A stretch of DNA of 33,042 nucleotides, taken from contig JAFVRC010000008.1 in the NCBI GenBank assembly GCA_017504485.1, forward strand, positions 1-33,042, in the 5' to 3' direction. Under the pieces are notes generated by a model. It saw nothing but the letters and a program-made list of their open reading frames with translations. It had not been told where the DNA came from and did no database searches. The position numbers and the translations under genes were made by a program. The stretch is from Alistipes sp. (GTDB lineage Bacteria; Bacteroidota; Bacteroidia; Bacteroidales; Rikenellaceae). Positions 24,359 to 33,042 of the stretch are shown here, in pieces (the first letter of the stretch is position 1; each line of letters starts with the position of its first letter).

Positions 24359-27300
24359 TTACTTGCTTGCCGTCAGAAACTCTACGTCCGACTTCAATCC
24401 TACGACCAAATCCTCGTACTCGCGAAGACCCGTACCGCCCGGAATAAGGTGACCGCAGATGACGTTCTCCTTCAAATTCACGAGTGGGTCGGTCTTGGCC
24501 TGAATAGCCGCCTCGTTGAGCACCTTCGTAGTCTCCTGGAACGATGCTGCCGAGATGAAGCTCGACGTCTGCAATGCCGCACGCGTGATACCCTGAAGTA
24601 TCTGGTTCGACGTAGCAGGAACGATAGGACGCACCTCCACGGTCTTCATATCGCGACGCTTCAAGGCCGAGTTCTCGTCGCGCAGCTTGCGCACCGAGAT
24701 AATCTGGCCCGGATGTACGTTCTGCGAGTCGCCCGCCTCGGTAACCACAACCTTGTCGTAGAGCTCGTCGTTCACATCCATGAATTCCCACTTATCGACA
24801 ATCTGGTTCTCGAAGAAACGCGAATCTCCCGGATCCTCAATCTGCACCTTGTTCATCATCTGGCGGACGATAACCTCGAAATGCTTGTCGTTGATCTTCA
24901 CACCCTGCATACGATATACCTCCTGTACCTCGTTTACGATGTACTCCTGAACCTTCGTAGGGCCGAGGATACGGAGGATGTCGCTCGGCGTGATAGCACC
25001 GTCCGACAGAGCCATACCGGCACGCACATAGTCGTTCTCCTGAACGATAATCTGGCGCGACAGTGGCACGAGGTAACGCTTAATCTCGCCGTTCTTGGCC
25101 GTGATGACAATCTCGCGGTTACCACGCTTAATCTTGCCGAAGGTTACCTCACCGTCAATCTCCGACACGATAGCCGGGTTCGATGGGTTACGAGCCTCGA
25201 AGAGCTCCGTAACGCGAGGCAGACCTCCCGTGATATCGCCGCCGCTCTTACCTACGACACGCGGAATCTTGATGAGGATATCGCCGACGTGAATCTTCGC
25301 TCCATCCTTCACGGCAACGTGAGCCGTAACAGGGAGGTTGTAGGACTTAACCTCGTCGCCCGACTTATCCTCGATGCGGATAACCGGGTTTTTGGTTCTA
25401 TCCTTCGACTCGATGATGACACGCTCCGAAAGGCCCGTCTGCTCGTCGCGCTCCTCGCGGTAGGTTACACCCTCGATGATATTCTCGTAGTGTACCTTAC
25501 CCTCGAACTCCGAGATAACGACTGCGTTATATGGATCCCACTCGCAGATAAGGTCACCCTTCTTAATCTCGGTACCCTCGCTCTTGAAGAGCGTAGCACC
25601 GTATGGCAGAGCATGCGTGTAGAGAACGATGTCGGTCTTTGGATCGACGATGCGGAACTCCGACTGGCGCGAGATAACGATATCGATAGCCTCGCCCTGC
25701 GAGTTCTTGCCCTTGACGGTGCGCAACTCGTCGATTTCGAGGCGGCCCTCGTACTTCGAAATAACATTGGTCTCGACAGTCGAGCCACCGGCCACACCAC
25801 CGACGTGGAATGTACGGAGCGTAAGCTGTGTACCAGGCTCACCGATAGACTGTGCTGCGATGACACCCACAACCTCGCCCTTCTGTACCATACGCGCAGT
25901 AGCGAGGTTACGGCCGTAACACTTCGCACATACGCCGTGGCGTGAAACGCAAGTGAGCACCGAGCGAATATCTACCGACTCTATAGGCGACTTCTCGATA
26001 GCCTCGGCAATAGCCTCGGTAATCTCCTGGCCGGCCTCGCAGAGCACCTCGCCCGTGAGCGGATGAACAACGTCGTTCAGAGCGGTACGGCCGAGGATAC
26101 GGTCGTAGAGCGTCTGCACAACGTCATCGTTACGCTTGATGGCCGTAGCCGTCAAGCCACGGAGCGTGCCGCAATCCTGCTCGGTGATGATAACATCCTG
26201 TGCTACATCCACCAGACGACGAGTCAGATAACCGGCATCGGCAGTCTTCAAGGCGGTATCGGCCAAACCCTTACGCGCACCGTGCGTAGAGATAAAGTAC
26301 TCCAACACGGTAAGGCCCTCCTTGAAGTTCGAGAGGATAGGGTTCTCGATAACCTGCTGACCACCCTCAACACCCGACTTCTGCGGCTTGGCCATCAGAC
26401 CTCGCATACCCGAGAGCTGACGAATCTGCTCTCGCGAACCACGCGCACCCGAGTCGAGCATCATATATACAGGGTTAAATCCGTCGTCATCATTGGTCAG
26501 AGTCTCAACCACGCGCTTCGTCAGCTTGTTGTTGACGTTGGTCCAGACGTCGATAATCTGGTTGTAACGCTCGTTGTTGGTGATAAGACCCATGTTATAG
26601 TCGTCGATAATGGCATCAGCTTTCTCGTAACCCTCCTGCACGAGCGAATCCTTCGCGTCAGGGATGATAACGGCCTCGAGGTTAAACGACAGACCGCCGC
26701 GGAAGGCCATCTGGTAACCCATATTCTTGATGTCGTCGAGGAATGCAGCCACCTTGTCGGCACCTGCCTTCTTCATCACATCCGAGATGATGTCGCGCAA
26801 CGACTTCTTCGTAAGCAGTACGTTGATGTAGCCCACCTCCTTCGGTACAACCTGATTTACGAGGATGCGGCCGATGGTCGTCTCCTTGAGTACCGAAACG
26901 GTGTTGCCCTGCTCGTCGATGTCCTCGACAACGCACTTAACCTGTGCGTGGATGTCGGCACGGCCCTCGTTGTAGGCGATGATAGCCTCCTCCGGACCGT
27001 AGAACGTCAGCCCCTCGCCCTTAACTCCCGGACGAGCCTTGGTGATATAGTACAGACCGAGGACCATATCCTGCGAAGGCACCGTAATAGGGGCGCCGTT
27101 GGCAGGGTTAAGAACGTTGTGCGAGCCGAGCATCAGCAACTGTGCCTCCAGAATAGCGGCATTGCCGAGTGGCAAGTGCACGGCCATCTGGTCACCGTCA
27201 AAGTCGGCGTTGAATGCCGTACAAGCGAGTGGGTGGAGCTGCATTGCCTTACCCTCGATGAGCTTCGGCTGGAAGGCCTGGATACCCAGACGGTGAAGCG

Positions 27301-28615
27301 TCGGGGCACGGTTCATCAACACAGGGTGGCCCTTTATGACGTTCTCAAGGATACCCCAGATAACCGGATCCTTGCGATCGATAATCTTCTTGGCCGACTT
27401 AACGGTCTTGACGATGCCGCGCTCGATGAGCTTGCGGATGATGAACGGCTTGTAGAGCTCGGCCGCCATATCCTTCGGAATACCCATCTCGTGCATCTTC
27501 AGCTCCGGACCAACGACGATAACCGAACGAGCCGAGTAATCGACACGCTTACCGAGCAAGTTCTGACGGAAGCGGCCCTGCTTACCCTTGAGCGAGTCCG
27601 AGAGAGACTTCAACGGACGGTTGCTCTCGTTCTTCACGGCATTGCTCTTACGCGAGTTGTCGAAGAGCGAATCCACAGCCTCCTGCAACATACGCTTCTC
27701 GTTGCGGAGAATGACCTCCGGAGCCTTAATCTCGATAAGACGCTTGAGGCGGTTGTTGCGGATGATAACGCGACGGTAGAGGTCGTTCAAGTCCGACGTG
27801 GCGAAGCGACCACCATCGAGTGGCACGAGCGGACGAAGCTCCGGCGGAATAACCGGTACGACGTCGAGCACCATCCACTCCGGCCGGTTCTTGCCCTGCG
27901 AAGCACGGAAGGCCTCTATGACGTTGAGCTGCTTGAGAAGCTCGCTCTTGCGCTGCTGTGACGTCTCGCGCGAAGCGCGGTCGCGCAGGCTGTACGACAT
28001 AGTGTCGAGATCAACCTCCTGCAACAGAAGCTTGATAGCCTCGGCACCCATCATCGCTACGAACTTGTTCGGATCGTCATTCGGTAGCTGCTGGTTGCCC
28101 TTTGGCAGAGCGGCGAGGATATCCATATACTCCTTCTCGGCGAGGGTCTGAAGACGCTCCACACCCTGCTCGGCAGCAGCGCCGGCGTTGATAACGACGT
28201 AGCGCTCGTAGTAGATAATTGTCTCCAACTTCTTCGATGGGATACCCAGCAGATAACCAATCTTCGAAGGAAGCGACTTGAAATACCAGATGTGTACGAC
28301 AGGCACTACGAGCGAGATGTGTCCCATACGCTCGCGGCGCACCTTCTTCTCGGTAACCTCCACACCGCAACGGTCGCAGACGATACCCTTGTAACGGATG
28401 CGCTTATACTTACCACAGTGGCACTCGTAGTCCTTCACAGGACCGAAGATACGCTCGCAGAAGAGTCCGTCGCGCTCCGGCTTGTAGGTACGATAGTTGA
28501 TGGTCTCAGGTTTGAGAACCTCACCGCTCGACTGCGCCAGAATCTCTTCCGGTGAGGCGAGGCTTATCGAGATGCGGTTGTAACCCGTCTTTGTATTGTC
28601 CTTATTGATTGACAT
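24359..28615 (-). CDS. rpoC: RNA polymerase beta' subunit
   Basis: 1418 residues. The catalytic magnesium motif NADFDGD is at 469-475. The N-terminal zinc site is C65, C67, C80, C83 ([13 protein letters not shown], then CDRC). The second zinc-binding set is seen around CGTLRGL and [36 protein letters not shown] marks the switch/rudder region, and [20 protein letters not shown] the trigger-loop part. Length and motifs match Bacteroidota RpoC. It starts 38 bp after rpoB and ends at a strong terminator. Not disrupted. Confidence 0.99.
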   Translation of the reverse strand: MSINKDNTKTGYNRISISLASPEEILAQSSGEVLKPETINYRTYKPERDGLFCERIFGPVKDYECHCGKYKRIRYKGIVCDRCGVEVTEKKVRRERMGHISLVVPVVHIWYFKSLPSKIGYLLGIPSKKLETIIYYERYVVINAGAAAEQGVERLQTLAEKEYMDILAALPKGNQQLPNDDPNKFVAMMGAEAIKLLLQEVDLDTMSYSLRDRASRETSQQRKSELLKQLNVIEAFRASQGKNRPEWMVLDVVPVIPPELRPLVPLDGGRFATSDLNDLYRRVIIRNNRLKRLIEIKAPEVILRNEKRMLQEAVDSLFDNSRKSNAVKNESNRPLKSLSDSLKGKQGRFRQNLLGKRVDYSARSVIVVGPELKMHEMGIPKDMAAELYKPFIIRKLIERGIVKTVKSAKKIIDRKDPVIWGILENVIKGHPVLMNRAPTLHRLGIQAFQPKLIEGKAMQLHPLACTAFNADFDGDQMAVHLPLGNAAILEAQLLMLGSHNVLNPANGAPITVPSQDMVLGLYYITKARPGVKGEGLTFYGPEEAIIAYNEGRADIHAQVKCVVEDIDEQGNTVSVLKETTIGRILVNQVVPKEVGYINVLLTKKSLRDIISDVMKKAGADKVAAFLDDIKNMGYQMAFRGGLSFNLEAVIIPDAKDSLVQEGYEKADAIIDDYNMGLITNNERYNQIIDVWTNVNNKLTKRVVETLTNDDDGFNPVYMMLDSGARGSREQIRQLSGMRGLMAKPQKSGVEGGQQVIENPILSNFKEGLTVLEYFISTHGARKGLADTALKTADAGYLTRRLVDVAQDVIITEQDCGTLRGLTATAIKRNDDVVQTLYDRILGRTALNDVVHPLTGEVLCEAGQEITEAIAEAIEKSPIESVDIRSVLTCVSRHGVCAKCYGRNLATARMVQKGEVVGVIAAQSIGEPGTQLTLRTFHVGGVAGGSTVETNVISKYEGRLEIDELRTVKGKNSQGEAIDIVISRQSEFRIVDPKTDIVLYTHALPYGATLFKSEGTEIKKGDLICEWDPYNAVVISEFEGKVHYENIIEGVTYREERDEQTGLSERVIIESKDRTKNPVIRIEDKSGDEVKSYNLPVTAHVAVKDGAKIHVGDILIKIPRVVGKSGGDITGGLPRVTELFEARNPSNPAIVSEIDGEVTFGKIKRGNREIVITAKNGEIKRYLVPLSRQIIVQENDYVRAGMALSDGAITPSDILRILGPTKVQEYIVNEVQEVYRMQGVKINDKHFEVIVRQMMNKVQIEDPGDSRFFENQIVDKWEFMDVNDELYDKVVVTEAGDSQNVHPGQIISVRKLRDENSALKRRDMKTVEVRPIVPATSNQILQGITRAALQTSSFISAASFQETTKVLNEAAIQAKTDPLVNLKENVICGHLIPGGTGLREYEDLVVGLKSDVEFLTASK

Positions 28616-28653
28616 ATCGTTTTCTCTATTTTTCTATTTATACCTACTTTATA

Positions 28654-31600
28654 TTATTCAAGATTAACCGACAAGGCCAAACCGCGTAGCTCGTGGAGCA
28701 GCACGTTCATAGCCTCCGGAATACCCGGTTTAGGGAGGTTGTCGCCCTTGACGATAGCCTCATAAACCTTGGCACGACCGGTAACATCGTCGGACTTGAC
28801 CGTAAGAATCTCCTGAAGGATGTTGGCTGCACCGAAGCCCTCCAATGCCCAAACCTCCATCTCACCGAAACGCTGACCACCAAACTGGGCCTTACCTCCG
28901 AGTGGCTGCTGCGTGATGAGCGAGTAAGGACCGATAGAACGGGCGTGCATCTTGTCGTCGATCATGTGACCGAGCTTCAGCATGTAGATAACACCCACGG
29001 TTGCCGGCTGGTCGAAACGCTCGCCCGTGCCACCATCATAGAGATATGTGCGGCCCGTGCGTGGCACACCTGCCTGTGCCGTGTACTCGTTAATCTGGTC
29101 GAGCGATGCACCGTCGAAGATTGGCGTAGCGAACTTAACACCCAGCTCGCGACCTGCCCAACCGAGCACGGTCTCGTAGATCTGTCCGAGGTTCATTCGC
29201 GAAGGCACACCGAGTGGGTTGAGGCAGATATCAACGATAGTACCATCCTCCAAGAACGGCATATCCTCATCGCGGACAACCTTCGCTACGATACCCTTGT
29301 TACCGTGGCGACCGGCCATCTTATCACCCACCTTCAACTTACGCTTCTTGGCGATATATACCTTGGCCATCTGGATAACACCAGGCTGCGTAATCTCGTC
29401 TCCATTCGTCAGGTTAAACTTCTCACGCTTGATGTTTGCATCGGCCTTCTTAACCTCGATAGCGTAGTTGTTGATAGTTTTGGTAATAAGCTCGTTGAGG
29501 TGAGCATCCGAGGTCCAGTTGCAGTTACCGAGGTTCATGTAGCCCATCGGAACGCCGCTCTTCTCGTCGATGTTCTTCTTGGCAATCTCCTCGAGCATCT
29601 TCTGCGAGAACTTCGCACCCGAAGCATAGTACTCGACACCGAAGTAGTCGGCAATACCCGTCGTGGTCTTGCCCTGCAACAGAGTCCAGAGCTTCGATAC
29701 CAGAATCTTGGTAAGAGCAGCCACCTCACCGGCGAACTTCTCGTCGAGCTTCTCGAGCTGCGCCTTCTCGGCCGAGCGTCCCTTCTTATCAACCTTACCG
29801 GCACGGCTGTAGAGCTTCGTGTCGATAACCACACCGTGCAATGAAGGCTGTGCCTTGAGCGAAGCATCCTTCACATCACCGGCCTTGTCGCCGAAGATGG
29901 CGCGGAGGAGTTTCTCCTCCGGCGACGGATCGCTCTCGCCCTTTGGCGTAATCTTACCGATGAGAATGTCGCCCGGCTTGACGTTGGCACCGATACGGAT
30001 GATACCGTTGGCATCCAAGTCCTTTGTGGCATCCTCGCTGACATTCGGAATATCCGACGTGAGTTCCTCGATACCGCGCTTCGTGTCGCGCACCTCCATG
30101 ATGTACTCATCAACGTGTACCGACGTGAAGATATCCTCACGCTGGATACGCTCCGAGATAACGATAGCATCCTCGAAATTGTAACCCTTCCAAGGCATGA
30201 ATGCCACCTTCAGGTTGCGGCCCAAGGCGAGCTCGCCGGCCTGTGTCGAGTAGCCATCCGTAAGAATCTGGCCCTTGGTCACACGGTCACCCGTCAAGAC
30301 GGTAGGCTTCAGCGTAATCGAGGTATTCTGGTTGGTACGACGGTAGCGCGGCAACTCATAGACGGTAATCTCCGGAGCAAACGAGCAGACAATCTCCTCC
30401 TCCGTGCGGTCGTACTTAATCTCAATCTTCGTAGCATCCGCAAATACAACCTCTCCATCGCCCTCGGCAACAATCTGTATGCGGCTGTCCGAAATCATAT
30501 CCTTCTCGATGCCCGTACCTACGATAGGCGACTCGCAGGTGATGAGCGGTACTGCCTGACGCATCATGTTCGAACCCATCAGCGCACGGTTAGCATCGTC
30601 GTGCTCCAAGAATGGGATGAGCGAGGCGGCAATCGAGGCAATCTGGTTAGGAGCAACGTCCATTAGATCGACATCCTTGTCGTGAACAACAGGGAAGTCG
30701 GCACCCTCACGCGCCTTGATACGGTCCGGATTTACGAAGTGACCATCGTCGGTGAGCGGCTCGCTTGCCTGCGCGGCAATCTTACCCTCCTCCTCCTCGG
30801 CCGAGTAGTAGCGAATGTGCGAGTTGTCCATATCGACAACGCCATTCTCTACCGTGCGGTAAGGGGTCTCGATGAATCCCATATCCGAAATCTTAGCATA
30901 GACGCAGAGCGACGAGATAAGACCGATATTTGGTCCCTCCGGCGACTCAATAGGGCAGAGACGACCGTAGTGCGTGTAGTGTACGTCACGAACCTCGAAG
31001 CCTGCGCGGTCACGCGACAGACCACCAGGGCCGAGGGCCGACAGACGACGCTTGTGCGTAATCTCGGCAAGTGGGTTGATCTGGTCCATAAACTGCGAGA
31101 GCTGCGAAGTGCCGAAGAACGAGTTGATGACACTCGACAGCGACTTTGCATTGATCAAATCAACAGGCGTAAACACCTCATTGTCACGAACATTCATACG
31201 CTCTCGGATAGTGCGTGCCATACGCACGAAGCCTACCGAGAATTGGTTCGACAGCTGCTCGCCTACGGTGCGGACACGACGGTTCGACAAGTGGTCGATA
31301 TCGTCCAACTCGGCACGCGAGTTGATGAGCTGTATGAGGTACTTGATGATGGCGATAATGTCCTCACGAGTCAGCGTGCGGATAGCAGGGTCGATACCCA
31401 AGTCGAGCTTCTTATTGATACGGAAGCGACCTACATCGCCCAAGTCGTAACGCTTGTCCGAGAAGAAGAGCTTCTCGATAACATCACGCGCCGTAGCGTC
31501 ATCCGGAGCCTCCGAAGCACGCAACTGACGGTAGATGTAGCGCACGGCATCAACCTCCGAGTTGCATGTATCCTTCTGCAGGGTGTTATAGATAATCGAG

Positions 31601-32526
31601 AAGTCGATGCCCGACGGATTCTCCTTGTGGAGGATAATGGTCTTGGCACCGCTCTCGATGATAGCGTCGATGTGCGACTCCTCGAGGACAACCTCGCGAT
31701 CTACGATGACGCTGTTACGCTCAATCGAAACTACCTCGCCGGTATCCTCATCCACGAAGTCCTCGACCCACGTCGAGAGAACACGCGCAGCGAGCTTACG
31801 GCCGATAGCCTTCTTGAGGTTGGTCTTCGTAACCTTAACCTCGTCGGCAAGGTCGAAGATATCGAGAACCTGCTGGTCTGTCTCGTAGCCGATGGCACGG
31901 AGCAGGGTAGTAACAGGCAACTTCTTCTTACGGTCGATGTAGGCATACATCACGTTGTTGATATCCGTGGCAAACTCAATCCACGAACCCTTGAACGGGA
32001 TGATACGGGCCGAGTAGAGCTTCGTACCATTGGTGTGTACGCTCTGACCGAAGAATACGCCCGGAGAACGGTGGAGCTGCGATACAATAACGCGCTCCGC
32101 ACCGTTGATGACGAAGGTGCCTCGCTCCGTCATGTATGGGATAGTACCGAAATACACATCCTGAACGACCACACCGAAATCCTCGTGCTCGTCGTCAGTG
32201 CAGTAGAGCTTCAACTTCGCCTTGAGTGGCACGCTGTACGTCAAGCCGCGCTCCAAGCACTCATCGATCGTGTAACGTGGTGGGTCGATGTAGTAGTCGA
32301 GGAACTCGAGTACGAAGTTATTTCTTGTGTCAGTGATTGGGAAGTTCTCCTGGAAGACCTTGTAGAGGCCCTCGTTCTTACGGTTCTCGGCCGTAGTATC
32401 CATCTGGAAGAAATCCCTGAATGATTTGAGTTGCACCTCCAACAAATCCGGATAAGGCACACGGTTGCGGATTGTGGAGAAACTGATACGTTGTTGTTGT
32501 GTTGTGTTGGACATTGTCTGATCCAT
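28654..32526 (-). CDS. rpoB: RNA polymerase beta subunit
   Basis: 1290 residues if the ATG at 32524-32526 is used; M5 at 32512-32514 is an equally good start. The rifampicin cluster [20 protein letters not shown] with [20 protein letters not shown] keeps the Gln, Asp, His and Ser positions equivalent to E. coli 513, 516, 526 and 531, so sequence alone predicts sensitivity. The position equivalent to Asn518 is Ile. [17 protein letters not shown] follows. The C-terminal [16 protein letters not shown] and [20 protein letters not shown] motifs are intact. It lies after rplL across a 236-bp, hairpin-rich gap without a recognisable promoter, so it is probably read from an upstream ribosomal-protein promoter. 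Confidence 0.99.
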   Translation of the reverse strand: MDQTMSNTTQQQRISFSTIRNRVPYPDLLEVQLKSFRDFFQMDTTAENRKNEGLYKVFQENFPITDTRNNFVLEFLDYYIDPPRYTIDECLERGLTYSVPLKAKLKLYCTDDEHEDFGVVVQDVYFGTIPYMTERGTFVINGAERVIVSQLHRSPGVFFGQSVHTNGTKLYSARIIPFKGSWIEFATDINNVMYAYIDRKKKLPVTTLLRAIGYETDQQVLDIFDLADEVKVTKTNLKKAIGRKLAARVLSTWVEDFVDEDTGEVVSIERNSVIVDREVVLEESHIDAIIESGAKTIILHKENPSGIDFSIIYNTLQKDTCNSEVDAVRYIYRQLRASEAPDDATARDVIEKLFFSDKRYDLGDVGRFRINKKLDLGIDPAIRTLTREDIIAIIKYLIQLINSRAELDDIDHLSNRRVRTVGEQLSNQFSVGFVRMARTIRERMNVRDNEVFTPVDLINAKSLSSVINSFFGTSQLSQFMDQINPLAEITHKRRLSALGPGGLSRDRAGFEVRDVHYTHYGRLCPIESPEGPNIGLISSLCVYAKISDMGFIETPYRTVENGVVDMDNSHIRYYSAEEEEGKIAAQASEPLTDDGHFVNPDRIKAREGADFPVVHDKDVDLMDVAPNQIASIAASLIPFLEHDDANRALMGSNMMRQAVPLITCESPIVGTGIEKDMISDSRIQIVAEGDGEVVFADATKIEIKYDRTEEEIVCSFAPEITVYELPRYRRTNQNTSITLKPTVLTGDRVTKGQILTDGYSTQAGELALGRNLKVAFMPWKGYNFEDAIVISERIQREDIFTSVHVDEYIMEVRDTKRGIEELTSDIPNVSEDATKDLDANGIIRIGANVKPGDILIGKITPKGESDPSPEEKLLRAIFGDKAGDVKDASLKAQPSLHGVVIDTKLYSRAGKVDKKGRSAEKAQLEKLDEKFAGEVAALTKILVSKLWTLLQGKTTTGIADYFGVEYYASGAKFSQKMLEEIAKKNIDEKSGVPMGYMNLGNCNWTSDAHLNELITKTINNYAIEVKKADANIKREKFNLTNGDEITQPGVIQMAKVYIAKKRKLKVGDKMAGRHGNKGIVAKVVRDEDMPFLEDGTIVDICLNPLGVPSRMNLGQIYETVLGWAGRELGVKFATPIFDGASLDQINEYTAQAGVPRTGRTYLYDGGTGERFDQPATVGVIYMLKLGHMIDDKMHARSIGPYSLITQQPLGGKAQFGGQRFGEMEVWALEGFGAANILQEILTVKSDDVTGRAKVYEAIVKGDNLPKPGIPEAMNVLLHELRGLALSVNLE

Positions 32527-32595
32527 TTGTTTTTTGTGAGTACTCAGAGGGGAAAAACAACCCCCGCGTGTGCGCGCTATTATATTCGCGCTAAA

Positions 32596-32628
32596 ACTCT
32601 CAGCGTAAACACATTACACCCTGAGAGT
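32596..32628 (-). promoter_or_regulatory. Hairpin upstream of rpoB followed by T4 (possible attenuator)
   Basis: ACTCTCAG (32596-32603) pairs with CTGAGAGT (32621-32628); GTAA/TTAC extends the stem inside. On the minus strand it is followed by a short T4 stretch. It could be a partial terminator or an RNase processing site between rplL and rpoB. Confidence 0.55.
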
Positions 32629-32640
32629 ATCAAGAAATCC

Positions 32641-32678
32641 AAGGAAGGGCACAGCTCAAAATGGCACTCCCATTCCTT
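32641..32678 (-). promoter_or_regulatory. Second hairpin in the rplL-rpoB gap
   Basis: AAGGAAGGG (32641-32649) pairs with CCCATTCCTT (32669-32678) with one bulged A; loop of 19 bases. No T-run follows. Confidence 0.5.
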
Positions 32679-32689
32679 AGACCTGAAAA

Positions 32690-32726
32690 GGTATAGCGCT
32701 TACACTGCAGTCGTAAGCACTATACC
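32690..32726 (-). promoter_or_regulatory. Long hairpin after rplL followed by T4 (possible attenuator)
   Basis: GGTATAG-c-GCTTAC (32690-32703) pairs with GTAAGC-a-CTATACC (32713-32726): 13 pairs with one mismatch and a 9-base loop. TTTT follows on the minus strand. A shorter stem TCGGGT/ACCCGA (32743-32757) lies between it and the rplL stop. Confidence 0.65.
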
Positions 32727-32762
32727 TGTTGTGGTGGTAGAGTCGGGTAAAACCCGAAGGAA

Positions 32763-33042
32763 TTACTTCAACTCAACCTCTGCACCAGCCTCCTCGAGAG
32801 CGGCCTTGATCTGCTCGGCCTCCTCCTTCGAAACGCCCTCCTTAACAGCCTTAGGAGCGCCATCTACGAGAGCCTTAGCGTCGCCGAGCGAAAGACCTGC
32901 AAGGTCCTTAACGGCCTTGATAACCTGAAGCTTTGCCTGACCGGCGCTCTTCAAGATTACGTCGAACGAAGTCTTCTCAGCGGCAGCAGCCTCACCTGCA
33001 GCAGCAGGAGCAGCAGCAACAGTAACAGCTGCAGCAGCAGGC
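32763..33042 (-). CDS. rplL: Ribosomal protein L7/L12, C-terminal part (cut by window edge)
   Basis: The last 92 residues are present; the N-terminal dimerisation domain lies beyond the right edge. An Ala/Pro/Gly-rich hinge ([20 protein letters not shown]) precedes the globular factor-binding domain: [36 protein letters not shown] and [20 protein letters not shown]. The conserved VIK and GL.L..AK residues are those that contact elongation factors. A TTG at 32952-32954 inside the gene could be mistaken for a start but is an ordinary Leu codon. Followed by rpoB and rpoC in the classical order. Confidence 0.98.
   Translation of the reverse strand, partial: PAAAAVTVAAAPAAAGEAAAAEKTSFDVILKSAGQAKLQVIKAVKDLAGLSLGDAKALVDGAPKAVKEGVSKEEAEQIKAALEEAGAEVELK

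Noticed and set aside
24216-24452. Small plus-strand frames in the palindromic element and across the rpoC end
   Set aside because: They run through the inverted repeats and the terminator and show no recognisable protein features.
32952-32954. TTG as start of a 63-residue protein
   Set aside because: It is the Leu codon in FDVILKSAG of rplL, whose frame is open to the window edge.
1-33042. CRISPR arrays, tRNA or rRNA genes, insertion sequences, prophage, toxin-antitoxin or defence genes
   Set aside because: Gaps and coding regions were read on both strands; no repeat-spacer pattern, cloverleaf with an anticodon arm, transposase or defence-type domain was recognised. The xerD gene is the chromosomal housekeeping type.

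Overview
The window looks like chromosomal DNA of a GC-rich member of the Bacteroidota, most simply an Alistipes-like (Rikenellaceae) gut bacterium. This rests on several things seen in the sequence. Promoters have the TAnnTTTG -7 box, in two cases with a TTTG about 19-20 bases upstream. Starts lack obvious Shine-Dalgarno motifs. There is a small Rpb6-type omega subunit next to bamD and coaBC, a PAMD-type CoaBC motif, and Bacteroidota-type RpoB/RpoC. The genus is an inference from base composition and gene content only.

Layout from the left, nearly all on the minus strand: (1) dnaB - comM - bamD - rpoZ-like - coaBC - recN - a cobalamin/iron-type binding lipoprotein that runs off the left edge, with promoters before dnaB and before bamD. 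(2) An apparently continuous transcription unit of about 10 kb read from a promoter near 18,510: kbl - lrp - queD - polA - PHP phosphoesterase - deoR-type regulator - priA - comF, with gaps of 3-33 bp and one overlap. (3) A PAP2 phosphatase - SASA-type esterase pair with a near-consensus promoter, divergent from plus-strand pgk. (4) xerD - recO, convergent with pgk across one symmetrical terminator and divergent from a small plus-strand outer-membrane barrel gene. (5) rplL (partial) - rpoB - rpoC, ending in a strong terminator.

The genes are mostly housekeeping. There is an unusual density of DNA replication, repair and uptake functions (recN, dnaB, comM, comF, priA, polA, recO, xerD), plus cofactor (coaBC, queD), threonine degradation (kbl), envelope (bamD, PAP2, OMP) and core transcription (rpoB, rpoC, omega). 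No CRISPR array, toxin-antitoxin pair, prophage, insertion sequence or tRNA/rRNA gene was recognised, and no stretch above 300 bp lacks a gene.

The most interesting signals are small. An A10 tract sits exactly at the CoaC/CoaB domain junction, and a one-base slip there puts a stop codon two codons later. A structured palindromic element of about 123 bp with 17-bp imperfect terminal inverted repeats lies between the OMP gene and rpoC. Four hairpins fill the rplL-rpoB gap. BamD has no lipobox cysteine. The xerD and PAP2 promoters lie so close to the start codon that the messages would be almost leaderless.
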